Assembly: GCF_003259905.1 (NCBI RefSeq)
Contig: NZ_QLMG01000004.1
Span: forward strand, 1 to 64,000
Length of the DNA stretch: 64,000 nucleotides
DNA from: Salipiger aestuarii
GTDB lineage: Bacteria > Pseudomonadota > Alphaproteobacteria > Rhodobacterales > Rhodobacteraceae
Reading direction: 5' to 3'
Position numbers and translations under genes: made by a program. How positions within the stretch are numbered: position 1 is the first letter of the stretch; every line of letters starts with the position of its first letter. This document shows positions 1 through 8,184 of the stretch, in pieces. The notes under the pieces were generated by a model. The model worked only from the letters and a program-made list of their open reading frames with translations, was not told where the DNA came from and made no database searches.

Positions 1-330
1 CGTGCCGTGGCACTACATCGATCCCGGAAAACCGCAGCAAAACGCCTTCATCGAGAGCTTCAACGGCAGCCTCAGGGACGAACTTCTGAACGAGGAGATC
101 TTCGACAGCCTGGATGACGCGCGGCGTAAGCTGGCCCTCTGGCGCTACGACGACAACACGGTCAGGCCGCATTCCTCGCTGGAGAACCAGACACCGCTGC
201 AAGCGCGCCGAGTGCTTGAGCAATCTGAGGGCTCCGCGCCCGGCGCGCGTGCGCCAGACGGGGAAGCCGAATACCCAGATCTAACCTGCAGACTCTCGTC
301 ATGAATGAGGGACCGGCAGGGGGCAGATCA
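1..330 (+). mobile_element. Right end of an IS3-family insertion sequence
   Basis: The left edge of the window lies inside an insertion sequence. It contains the end of an IS3-type transposase and, after its stop codon, a short tail ending in ...GGGCAGATCA at 330. Read from the other strand this begins TGATCTGCCCCC, the TGA...TCA type of terminus usual for IS3 elements. The host flagellar gene ends at 335, so the element sits 4 bp from that stop codon. The left half, the other inverted repeat and any target duplication are outside the window, so the exact boundary at 330 is inferred. Confidence 0.7.
2..304 (+). CDS. IS3-family transposase OrfB, C-terminal part (5' truncated by window)
   Basis: This is the C-terminal end of an rve/DDE integrase-type transposase that catalyses strand transfer of the insertion sequence. 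The visible 100 residues start in the catalytic core: the segment [20 protein letters not shown] carries the last acidic residue of the DDE triad (the E of FIESFNG). It is followed by DELLNEEIF and a VRPHSSL stretch, both typical of the IS3/IS407 type. The reading frame is open to the left edge, so the GTG at position 2 is not a real start. The first two catalytic aspartates and any OrfA cannot be seen. The short tail after the integrase core ([11 protein letters not shown]...) looks poorly constrained. Confidence 0.85.
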   Translation: MPWHYIDPGKPQQNAFIESFNGSLRDELLNEEIFDSLDDARRKLALWRYDDNTVRPHSSLENQTPLQARRVLEQSEGSAPGARAPDGEAEYPDLTCRLSS

Positions 331-334
331 GAGC

Positions 335-760
335 CTATGATTCAGGGTCGAATTTGAGCATCTGCGACAGCTCTTCGAGCTGGCTCTCTTCGCGCGCCAT
401 CAGCTCTGTCCGCCGCTTGGCTATCTGCTGCCTTGAAACATCTTTCGCGGCCTCATCGCGCGAAAAGGCGAGCCGGGCGGCAGCCATGCTGTGGGCCTGC
501 TTTGCGCGCGACATTGCAATGGCTCGGTTAATTTCACCCCTGCGCTTGGACAGCCAGCCCTGCCACAGCGTATCTGCCCCAAGCATACGACGGGGATCGA
601 CCGAATCATGATCGCTGAAGGACTGCTGCCGCAGCCCGTCGATGCGATCGAGTTCGCCCTGGTGGCGCATTTCCTCAGAGAGGTCCCTGCGATAGGATTC
701 CAGAGCCCGCTCGCGAAGCAGCGCCGTCACACGAAGCAGGTCGTCGATCTCGGAACTCAT
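335..760 (-). CDS. FliJ-like coiled-coil protein at the end of the flagellar export operon
   Basis: A 141-residue, highly charged, almost entirely helical protein with many Arg, Glu, Gln and Ala residues and few hydrophobic stretches. It has no signal peptide or membrane segment. Size, coiled-coil character and position directly after flhB suggest a FliJ-like soluble component of the flagellar export ATPase complex, but no diagnostic FliJ motif can be named, so the role is inferred. The ATG at 760 overlaps the flhB stop by one base (TGATG). A GTG three bases upstream is an alternative, and AAGGGA lies just before either. The stop codon is only 4 bp from the end of the IS3 element, so the last residues may have been altered by the insertion. 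Confidence 0.6.
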   Translation of the reverse strand: MSSEIDDLLRVTALLRERALESYRRDLSEEMRHQGELDRIDGLRQQSFSDHDSVDPRRMLGADTLWQGWLSKRRGEINRAIAMSRAKQAHSMAAARLAFSRDEAAKDVSRQQIAKRRTELMAREESQLEELSQMLKFDPES

Positions 761-1851
761 CACTCGTATCCCTTCTTTTTGCGCATTGCCTTGCGCATGT
801 CCTCTGCAAAGCGAATGGCCGCAGCCACCGGTCGGAAATGCTCCGGCGCGATCTGGTCGCCGATTTGCGTTGTGGCGTGCACTGCGCGCGCGGTTGGCGG
901 ATCGGAGTGGATCGGCACATCAGCCGCTTCCGCGATCTCGCGAATACGCAGCGCAATCTCGTCCACGCCCTTGGCGACACAGACAGGCGCCTCTCCCTTC
1001 ATGCGGCTCCAGCTCAGCGCAACCGCGTAGTGAGTCGGGTTCACGATGATCACGTCCGCCTTGGGCACGTCCGTCATCATCTGGTTCATTGCGATCTCCT
1101 GGGCGCGCGCGCGGCGATGCTGCTTGAACATCGGGTCGCCTTCAGACTCCTTGTATTCGTCCCGAAGTTCTTTTTGTGACATTCGGTTGCGGCGCATGTG
1201 TTCGGCCCGCTGCCAGAGAAAATCGACGGCGCCGAGGCTGATGGCGATCATCGCCGCAATGGCCAGGAGGTTCAGCATGAGCCGCCCCATGAGCGCTGTC
1301 GCCTCGCGCGGGCTTGACCGCCCGACACCCGCAATCTCGTCAAGGCGAGATGACAGGAAAAGGCCCAGAACCACTGAATAGAGGGTAAGCTTGGCGAAAC
1401 TCTTGGCAAATTCGAAAAGACCCCGGCGTCCGAATTTGTTCTTTGCGTTTTCGATCGGCGACAATCGGTTGAACTTGAGTTCAAGCTTGGAGGGCGTAAA
1501 AAGCAACCCTCTGGTCGCAAGAAGCACCAACAAAACGGACAGAGCAGGCACCGAAAGCCACAAAAGCACCGGGCTAAGGACGGCCGTCATCAGGCCACCA
1601 GTCGGCGCAGTTGACATGTCACTGAAGAACAGCCGCTCAAGCCGGTCCGGTTGCTCGATCATTGGCATGAGCGTGTCGGCAAAGCGGATCAGGGTCGCGC
1701 CACCCACCGTCACCCCGGTCACGAGCATTCCCAGATAGGCTGACGCGGTGAGCATGTCAGGAGATCTCGGAATCTCGCCCTTCTTGCGCGCATCATCGAG
1801 TTTGCGCTGAGATGCCTCGTGGGATTTTTCGCCGCCTTCGTCTTCTGCCAT
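760..1851 (-). CDS. flhB: Flagellar type III export switch protein FlhB
   Basis: FlhB is an inner-membrane part of the flagellar export gate. Its self-cleaving cytoplasmic domain switches substrate class from hook/rod to filament. The 363-residue product starts with a charged segment (EKSHEASQRKLDDARKKGE) typical of FlhB/YscU. It has about four membrane helices in residues 35-210 and then a cytoplasmic domain with the autocleavage motif NPTH at about residue 271, inside IIVNPTHYAVAL. The C-terminus is basic. It lies 6 bp downstream of fliR and upstream of the FliJ-like gene on the minus strand, consistent with one transcript flhA-fliR-flhB. Length and motif agree with the family. Confidence 0.97.
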   Translation of the reverse strand: MAEDEGGEKSHEASQRKLDDARKKGEIPRSPDMLTASAYLGMLVTGVTVGGATLIRFADTLMPMIEQPDRLERLFFSDMSTAPTGGLMTAVLSPVLLWLSVPALSVLLVLLATRGLLFTPSKLELKFNRLSPIENAKNKFGRRGLFEFAKSFAKLTLYSVVLGLFLSSRLDEIAGVGRSSPREATALMGRLMLNLLAIAAMIAISLGAVDFLWQRAEHMRRNRMSQKELRDEYKESEGDPMFKQHRRARAQEIAMNQMMTDVPKADVIIVNPTHYAVALSWSRMKGEAPVCVAKGVDEIALRIREIAEAADVPIHSDPPTARAVHATTQIGDQIAPEHFRPVAAAIRFAEDMRKAMRKKKGYE

Positions 1852-1857
1852 GCCGAT

Positions 1858-2625
1858 CTACCGAAACGGGTTTGACAAGAAGAGGTCGACCGTCGAAAGC
1901 CAGACCGACAGCATGACGGGCGCGGTCAGGATCAGCATCGCCATGGCCCCGAGGGTAATCACGGGCGCGCCGACAAAGGCCACCATAAGCTGGGGCATCG
2001 CCTTGTTGATAAAGCCGAGCGTCAGGTTATAGAGCGCCGACAAGATGACGAACGGCGCGGCGAGCGTGAAGGCAAGCGAAAAGCTCTCGGTGATCTGGCG
2101 ACGCCCTGTCTGGCCGATCAGGCCAGGGTCCGGAAACGACAGCGGGGGCAGCAAATCATACGACAGGATCAGGAATGACGCTGCCTTGACGTGAAAGCCC
2201 GTAATCATGAGCAACGCAAGCGCCGAGACGGTGAGAATATGGCCAATTGCAGGCATCGGATCCGCAGCGCTGTTGCCCAGCAATTGCGCAAGCGACGTTG
2301 ACTGTGCCGCGATACTTCCTGCGGTTTGCAACGCATGCATAAGAAGCCGAAGCCAGAGACCAAGGATCAGTCCGGAAATGCTTTCTGTCAGGATCACCTT
2401 CAACACGTTTGCGTAACTTGGCTCGATCGCGGGAATCTTTTGCGCGGCGACCGGCAGCACGATCGTCGTCATCAGCAGGCTGAGCACGAGCCGCACGCGC
2501 ACCGAGACGCTCTGCTCTCCAAGGCCTGGAAGCGACGCAATCATCGCAGCCACCCTCAGAAAGACGATGGACCCCAGCCACGCCCAGCCGGAGATCAGCG
2601 TCACGACCTCGGACGGAAGGGTCAT
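1858..2625 (-). CDS. fliR: Flagellar export apparatus protein FliR
   Basis: FliR is an inner-membrane subunit of the export gate beneath the MS ring, where it forms the helical FliPQR pore with FliP and FliQ. The 255-residue product is very hydrophobic with about six membrane segments. The first stretch (WAWLGSIVFLRVAAMIASLPGLGE) and the ALLQL/NSAADP region match the FliR family in order, and the length is typical. The ATG at 2625 overlaps the flhA stop by four bases (ATGA), which indicates translational coupling. fliP and fliQ are not in this window and must lie elsewhere. Confidence 0.93.
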   Translation of the reverse strand: MTLPSEVVTLISGWAWLGSIVFLRVAAMIASLPGLGEQSVSVRVRLVLSLLMTTIVLPVAAQKIPAIEPSYANVLKVILTESISGLILGLWLRLLMHALQTAGSIAAQSTSLAQLLGNSAADPMPAIGHILTVSALALLMITGFHVKAASFLILSYDLLPPLSFPDPGLIGQTGRRQITESFSLAFTLAAPFVILSALYNLTLGFINKAMPQLMVAFVGAPVITLGAMAMLILTAPVMLSVWLSTVDLFLSNPFR

Positions 2626-4706
2626 GCCGCCACCACACCGACCAGCGCGGGGCGTGCCTCGATCCCGATTTCCTCAAACGACAGGACCGGATTTCCGATG
2701 CCCTTCGCCGCGAGAATCGTGCGCAGAAAGCGCCTGCGCCGTGCGCTCGTCACAAGGGCGGGAAATATCCCCCGGTTTCCGGCCTCGCTGACTTCGGTTG
2801 CAACGCCTGTGGTCAAAGATTCGAACATCTCCGGAGGCAGGGCTACGTCCAGCCCGCCGCGCGTGCCTTCGACCTGATATGTCGAGAACGTATCCTCCCA
2901 CTCGGGCGCGAGCTGGATCAGTGGCAGCGTGCCGTCCTTGCGGCGCATTCCCGCAACGAGCTGGAAGCCGATTCGCTGACGGACATGTTCACAAATCGCT
3001 TCGGGGCTGTTGTGTTGACCCCGTAGTTCGGCAATCGCTTCAAGGATGAGAGCCATGTTTCGGATACTGACCTGCTCTTCGAGGAGCAAGCGCAGCACCT
3101 GGTGAAGCGTGTCGATCTGCACCTTTTCGGGGATCAGCTCGTCCAGCAACCGACGGTTTGCATCGGCCCGTTTCTGGTTGCTGAGCGTGACCATCTCATC
3201 AAGAATCCGGCGCAGTGCCTTGAGCGTCAGAAGCCGGCCGAAGTTACGCTTGATCACCTCAAGCAGATGCGTTGCAAGAACCTCGGTCGGGGTAACGATG
3301 GTCGCACCCGTGATCGCCGCGCGATCCTGATCCTGCGGACGAATCCAGCGCGCGGGCGCGCCATAGACGGGTTCGGTTACATCCTTGCCTGCCGGAAGCC
3401 TGCCGTGATCCTCGGGCATAAGCGCAAGGACGAGATCCGGGTTAAGCTCTCCACGCGCGATTTCGACCCCGTGAATGCGCACCACATAGGTGCCCGCCTC
3501 CAGGGCCGGGGCGTCGGTCAGCCGGATCTCCGGCAGGATCAATCCGAAGCCTGACGCGATATGGCGGCGCATGTTTTCGATTCGCACGTCAAGCCCTGTC
3601 CCCGGATCGAGCACCATGTTCACCAGGTCTGGCGCAAATTCGACATGGATCTCGTCGACATCAAGCACGTCACCGATGGATTTGCGCGGCGCTTCTTCGG
3701 CCGCGGCAGGCGCACACTCGATTTCGGCCTCAGCCGGCTTTTTGGACTGAACGTACGCGATCACACACAACACGCCCGCACCAAGTATGAACGGCACAAA
3801 AGGCAGACCAGGGATTAACGCAAACAGCGCCATTAGAATGCCGACGGTCCAAAGCGCGGCGGGATGACGCGCAAGCTGCTTTGCCATCGCAACATCCGTC
3901 GCGCCGGTCGCACCTCCGCGTGCCAGCAACAGGCCAGATGCGATGGAAATGATCACGGCTGGGATCTGGGATACCAGCCCGTCGCCGACGGTCAGGATGG
4001 CATAGGTTTCAAAGGCGCTCGATATGGCCATGCCATGGCCAAAAACACCCATGATGATACCCATGACAAGGTTCAGAAGGGTAATGAGCAGGCCGGCAAC
4101 CGCATCGCCCTTAACGAATTTCGAGGCCCCATCAAGGGAGCCGAAAAATGTTGTCTCTTGTTGCTCAAGCTCGCGGCGACGCTTTGCTTCGGCATGGTCA
4201 ATCGCCCCTGCCGACATGTCACTGTCGATCGCAAGCTGTTTGCCTGGCATCCCGTCCAGCGCAAATCTGGCGCCAACCTCGGCCATTCGCGCGGCACCTT
4301 TTGTGATGACCGCGAAGTTGACGATCATCAGAACGCCGAAGACCACAAGCCCGAGAAATACGCTGCCGCCCATCACGAAATTGGCAAAGCCTTCGATCAC
4401 CTCGCCGGCCGCGGATGTGCCAGAGTGTCCCTGACCGATAATCAACTTCGTCGAGCTGACATTCAGCGAAAGACGCAGCATGAGAGAGGCAAGAAGAATC
4501 GTAGGAAACGCAGAAAAATCGAGGGGTCGTTCGATAAAGAGCGTGACCGTGAAAATCAGGATTGCCAAGCCGAACGATGCGGCCAAGCCGACGTCCAGTA
4601 CCCAGGAAGGAACTGGAAGGATCATCATGACGATCACCGCCATGAGGGCGACAGCGAGAAGCACGGTCGGCTTGAAGATCGAAGCTGAGGTCTTGTCCGC
4701 CGTCAT
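2622..4706 (-). CDS. flhA: Flagellar export gate protein FlhA
   Basis: FlhA is the largest inner-membrane component of the flagellar type III export gate. Its cytoplasmic ring docks chaperone-substrate complexes. The chosen 694-residue product begins MTADKTSASIF and soon enters the first of about eight membrane helices (residues 18-320). These include the conserved FHIPEP-region sequence MPGKQLAIDSDMSAG, followed by a large C-terminal cytoplasmic domain. The frame stays open for 28 more codons upstream to 4790, but that extension is not FlhA-like. The ATG at 4706 overlaps the stop of a small upstream ORF as ATGA, which supports this start. Downstream it overlaps fliR by four bases. Confidence 0.96.
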   Translation of the reverse strand: MTADKTSASIFKPTVLLAVALMAVIVMMILPVPSWVLDVGLAASFGLAILIFTVTLFIERPLDFSAFPTILLASLMLRLSLNVSSTKLIIGQGHSGTSAAGEVIEGFANFVMGGSVFLGLVVFGVLMIVNFAVITKGAARMAEVGARFALDGMPGKQLAIDSDMSAGAIDHAEAKRRRELEQQETTFFGSLDGASKFVKGDAVAGLLITLLNLVMGIIMGVFGHGMAISSAFETYAILTVGDGLVSQIPAVIISIASGLLLARGGATGATDVAMAKQLARHPAALWTVGILMALFALIPGLPFVPFILGAGVLCVIAYVQSKKPAEAEIECAPAAAEEAPRKSIGDVLDVDEIHVEFAPDLVNMVLDPGTGLDVRIENMRRHIASGFGLILPEIRLTDAPALEAGTYVVRIHGVEIARGELNPDLVLALMPEDHGRLPAGKDVTEPVYGAPARWIRPQDQDRAAITGATIVTPTEVLATHLLEVIKRNFGRLLTLKALRRILDEMVTLSNQKRADANRRLLDELIPEKVQIDTLHQVLRLLLEEQVSIRNMALILEAIAELRGQHNSPEAICEHVRQRIGFQLVAGMRRKDGTLPLIQLAPEWEDTFSTYQVEGTRGGLDVALPPEMFESLTTGVATEVSEAGNRGIFPALVTSARRRRFLRTILAAKGIGNPVLSFEEIGIEARPALVGVVAA

Positions 4707-4897
4707 GCTGCATTCCGCCCCGTCAGCGCAAAGTTGGGCGAAGGCAGATCCTGAGGTCCAAATTTCAAACCCGACTGGCCAGAAATCCACCGTCCGCGAG
4801 CGGCATCATGGGCTTGCAGCTGGGGATAGTGCGCGGTGCTAACCGGAAACCGCGTAAGATGCGACGGATACTTGACTGATTTTGACGTGTCTAACAT
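4703..4897 (-). CDS. Possible 64-residue ORF coupled to flhA
   Basis: A short ORF fills most of the 268-bp gap between the periplasmic protein gene and flhA. Its ATG at 4897 follows an AGAAGGA element, although the spacing of about 11 bases is long. Its TGA overlaps the flhA ATG by four bases, as between other genes of this operon. The product (64 residues, beginning MLDTSKSVKYPSHL) has no signal peptide or membrane segment and contains several Pro, His and aromatic residues. I do not recognise a family. It may be a real coupled gene, a leader that controls flhA translation, or chance. Confidence 0.4.
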   Translation of the reverse strand: MLDTSKSVKYPSHLTRFPVSTAHYPQLQAHDAARGRWISGQSGLKFGPQDLPSPNFALTGRNAA

Positions 4898-4974
4898 TGT
4901 GATCCGCGTTCCTTCTGGAGCGATACACCATCGCTAGCGGAGCATGGTTTATTTTCCGTAACTTTCCCCGCCAT

Positions 4975-7239
4975 TCACTCGGCACTGAGACGCGTTGCAT
5001 CCAGAAGCGCCCGGATCGTGCCACGCGTGTCCGCGCCTGCACCCGCCACCGTTTCGGCGACGGCGAGACTCGGAGCGTTTGACGCCGGATCAGGAATGGT
5101 GTCCTGCCGAAGCCGCATTGCCGCGCTCAAAGCATCCCGTTCGCCGCCACCGAGGTTCGGCTCCCCGGCCAACCAAGCCGAGCGACGCGCATTTTCGGTA
5201 TTTCCGAGGGTCGTGTAGGCTTCCGCAGCGTAGCTATAGTCCCCCATCATGCGCCGCGCCTCCGCGCGCAGTGACAAGGCGTCGTTTCCTTTAAGGCCAA
5301 TCAGCGCGATCTCAGCTTGTTCAGGTTCAGCTTGCGCAAGATGTGCCCGCGCACTAAGCAACCTTACATCAGGCTTCGTCCGATCTATTCCCTCGAAGTC
5401 CAGCCATCGCTTCGCCGGTTCCGGAAGACCAAGGTCAAGAAGACGGCCTGCGACGAGCAGCGCGCTTTTCGATGACGCGAGGCCGTCGTAACCATCTGTT
5501 CGAGCGAGCGAATGTTTCAGGAAGGCGGTATCTTGCGCTTGTTCGGTTAACAGCGTCAATAGATCTGTGGTGGCTTTTGCCCGGATACTTCTTGGATAGT
5601 TTGGTTTATCAAACAGCTGACCGAAACTTGCATCATATTGTCCGTTCGCCGTCAGCGCCCGCAGATGCGCCAACCAGAGGTCGGGACCCTTTTCTGTATC
5701 ACGCATTTCGGTCGAATACGCCCCGGACAGATCCGCAAGGGTGCTGTTCACGCGTTCCCGATTCTCCGTAGCCAGTTCGATGGCTTGCGCCATCGCTTCC
5801 GGCGCGTTGGGCCCCGACTTCGAGGCAATCGCATTAAGAATCTCGTGTGCTTGGTCGTGGGAGGCGTTCAAACGGTCGATCTGCGCCTTACTGAACATCA
5901 TGTCGTCGTTGATTTCACCAGTGGCCCGCTCAAGGCGTGAGAGCACGTTGCGCGCCGCGTCTGGAAAACCTTCCTCCGCGAGGCGCGTAGCGAGGCGCGG
6001 GCCAAGTTGTGTCCGCATTCGAAGGGACAATCCCTCGAAAGTAGTGAGAATAGCCTTTTGATTGACCCCAGCGTTTCCAGGCAAATCGACCGAACCGATC
6101 AGCGCCCAGAAAGCCGCCGGGCCGTCGCAATTTGTTTGTCCCGCAAAAACTCCGGCTCGATCCGAGTACCCATCAACAATACCAGCGATTGCAAACAGCG
6201 CTGAGTCCTGCGTATCCGAATCCAGATCCAGCACCGCACGTGCTTCTGCTCCGAACCCGATGCTGGTGTAGGCGCGCGCAAGTCCGATGACGACATCTCT
6301 GTCAAGCCTGTCAAATTCTCCGAATAGCCTCCCGCGCAACGCCGGTATCGTGTCGGCAAGAGGGTCGTCACCGCCCCAGGATGTGATGTCGAGATCGCGT
6401 TCAGCGACGCATGTCGCGCCTCCTATGCGAATATGAGATTGCATGTTGCCCGGCTCGCGCCCCGAAATTACCGCTTCAATTGCTCTTGCCGCCTTCTTCT
6501 CCGGAGTCTCTTGCGACGAAGAAAGCGGGCTTACGTTTACTTTTTGCTCGACATGGCTATCACCCGCCTTTGGGAGAGAACGCATCGCCGAATCCAAAAG
6601 TCCGTCTGTCGCCGCAGTTGCAAGCTGTTCCGCAAGCATATGCTCGAAAACGCCAGGGTCCAGTCCGGTCGCTGCGGACTGGCTTTCCGATTCAAACGGT
6701 CGGGGCCCCTGTACCAGCTCGTTGAAATCCGGCAGCAACGCATTTCCAGCGTTTTTGGGACCAATTCCCGGATTCTGTCCGATACGAACGCTCGACAGAG
6801 AAGGCGTTTCCGAGGTGGCCGCCTCGTCAGCAACGCGCGCCGGAGATTGGTCAACCGTTGAAGCTTGAGGAGAGGATATCCCGCGACGAATGTCGACCAC
6901 GAGCATCCTGTCATTCGCCAGAAAAGCCTCTGCGACACAGGCACAGCCGAGTGATATCCGGATTCCCTGGTCCCCAGGCAACTCGGACACTCCTAAGACA
7001 CGCTCTTCATTCAGTCGAGTCAGCGCCCGCGACAAATCGAATTCAATATTCTCCCCGCCCAGACGCACATCGATCGCGTCAGAAGAGCTCTGGTCAATTG
7101 ACCAGCCCGTATCTGCGGGAATATCAAGTGCTAACCGAGTGAAATTCCCGTGCTCACCCGAACGAACCCGCACGTCCTGTGCCGCAGTTGGAGACGTCGT
7201 CGCACAGAGCAGCATGACTGTCAGAAGGCTCCGGATCAT
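4975..7239 (-). CDS. Large periplasmic protein coupled to motA, function unknown
   Basis: The 754-residue product begins with a cleavable signal peptide (about residues 1-20, ending TAAQ-D). A beta-rich segment of about 100 residues follows, resembling an AMIN-like fold only in general pattern, then a low-complexity linker. From about residue 260 to the end there is a long alpha-helical region rich in Ala, Leu, Arg and Glu, compatible with TPR-like repeats. Two cysteines occur close together at CACV. The gene starts inside the end of motA (4-bp ATGA overlap), so it is translated with the stator protein, and it precedes flhA. Rhizobia have a periplasmic motility protein, MotC, encoded beside motB. 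A similar stator-accessory role is possible here, but I see no clear sequence match. Confidence 0.75.
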   Translation of the reverse strand: MIRSLLTVMLLCATTSPTAAQDVRVRSGEHGNFTRLALDIPADTGWSIDQSSSDAIDVRLGGENIEFDLSRALTRLNEERVLGVSELPGDQGIRISLGCACVAEAFLANDRMLVVDIRRGISSPQASTVDQSPARVADEAATSETPSLSSVRIGQNPGIGPKNAGNALLPDFNELVQGPRPFESESQSAATGLDPGVFEHMLAEQLATAATDGLLDSAMRSLPKAGDSHVEQKVNVSPLSSSQETPEKKAARAIEAVISGREPGNMQSHIRIGGATCVAERDLDITSWGGDDPLADTIPALRGRLFGEFDRLDRDVVIGLARAYTSIGFGAEARAVLDLDSDTQDSALFAIAGIVDGYSDRAGVFAGQTNCDGPAAFWALIGSVDLPGNAGVNQKAILTTFEGLSLRMRTQLGPRLATRLAEEGFPDAARNVLSRLERATGEINDDMMFSKAQIDRLNASHDQAHEILNAIASKSGPNAPEAMAQAIELATENRERVNSTLADLSGAYSTEMRDTEKGPDLWLAHLRALTANGQYDASFGQLFDKPNYPRSIRAKATTDLLTLLTEQAQDTAFLKHSLARTDGYDGLASSKSALLVAGRLLDLGLPEPAKRWLDFEGIDRTKPDVRLLSARAHLAQAEPEQAEIALIGLKGNDALSLRAEARRMMGDYSYAAEAYTTLGNTENARRSAWLAGEPNLGGGERDALSAAMRLRQDTIPDPASNAPSLAVAETVAGAGADTRGTIRALLDATRLSAE

Positions 7240-8105
7240 GCCGCCTCCTGCTTAACAGATTTCAAAGCTTCTTCGAGATCGACAAAACTCGGTCTGAAAT
7301 GCGCCGGGGTATTCTGGCGTCCCACTTCGATACAGATATTTGTTGCATGATTGTGCAAATTCGCCACGAGGACTTCGCGTATAAGCTGGTAGAAGTGGAG
7401 ATCTTCTTCGACCACCGCTTTGACTTTGGATGCAAACGGCCCCATGAAACCATAGGCTAGAAACACCCCGAGAAAGGTGCCCACGAGCGCCCCGCCAATC
7501 ATCTTGCCAAGGACCTCCGGCGGTTGATCGATTGACGCCATCGTCTTGATCACGCCAAGCACGGCCGCGACGATGCCAAGCGCCGGCAGGCCGTCCGCCA
7601 AGCTTTGCAACGCATGGTTCGAGTGCATGCGATGATGTTCAAGGGCTTCGATCCGTTTATCGAGCACCTCCTCAACCTGATGGGGATCGTCGTAGTTCAT
7701 CGACATTGATCGCATCGTGTCACAGATGAGCTCTACCGCGATCTTATCAGCCTGAACCTTGGGATACTTCGAGAAAATCGAAGATTCCCCTGGCGATTCG
7801 ACGTGCTCTTCGATCGCGACGGGGCTTTGCCGGGCGAGTCGTATGAGTTCAAACAGCAGGCACAGCAGATCCCGGTAGTCGGAAGGCTTCCACTTTGCGC
7901 CCTTGAAGACCTTGCCGATGTCCTGAACCGTATGCTTAACGACGCCCATATCGTTACCGATCAGAAACGTGCCCAAACCAGCCCCAGCGATCATCATCAA
8001 TTCGAACGGAAGGGCTTTCAAGATGATGCCCATCTTTCCGCCGGCAAGCGCATAACCGCCGAAAACCATGGCGAAAATCAGTACGATCCCGATGATCCCC
8101 AACAT
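7236..8105 (-). CDS. motA: Flagellar motor stator protein MotA
   Basis: MotA forms, with MotB, the ion-conducting stator that turns the flagellum. The 289-residue product has four membrane helices, two near the N-terminus and two around residues 170-225. The large cytoplasmic loop carries the conserved basic/acidic region (ELIRLARQSP...IEEHVESP) that contacts FliG. The family prolines appear in DGLPALGIVAAVLG and GFMGPFASK. AAGGAG lies just before the ATG. motB is not adjacent but about 5 kb away at the other end of the cluster. The gene for the large periplasmic protein follows with a 4-bp overlap. Confidence 0.96.
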   Translation of the reverse strand: MLGIIGIVLIFAMVFGGYALAGGKMGIILKALPFELMMIAGAGLGTFLIGNDMGVVKHTVQDIGKVFKGAKWKPSDYRDLLCLLFELIRLARQSPVAIEEHVESPGESSIFSKYPKVQADKIAVELICDTMRSMSMNYDDPHQVEEVLDKRIEALEHHRMHSNHALQSLADGLPALGIVAAVLGVIKTMASIDQPPEVLGKMIGGALVGTFLGVFLAYGFMGPFASKVKAVVEEDLHFYQLIREVLVANLHNHATNICIEVGRQNTPAHFRPSFVDLEEALKSVKQEAA

Positions 8106-8139
8106 AGGGCGACTCCTTCACTGCGATGAGAGAACGTTA

Positions 8140-8175
8140 GCCCGACAGCGGTTAACAAAGCTTATGCTGTCGGGC
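8140..8175 (-). terminator. Perfect 10-bp hairpin between flgI and motA
   Basis: In the 79-bp gap, GCCCGACAGC at 8140-8149 is mirrored exactly by GCTGTCGGGC at 8166-8175 with a 16-base loop. On the minus strand it starts 10 bases after the flgI stop and ends about 35 bases before the motA start. There is no strong T-run after it, so it may act as a partial terminator, an mRNA processing site or a 3'-end stabiliser that sets stator levels apart from the flg genes. Confidence 0.45.
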
Positions 8176-8184
8176 CTGGCACAG

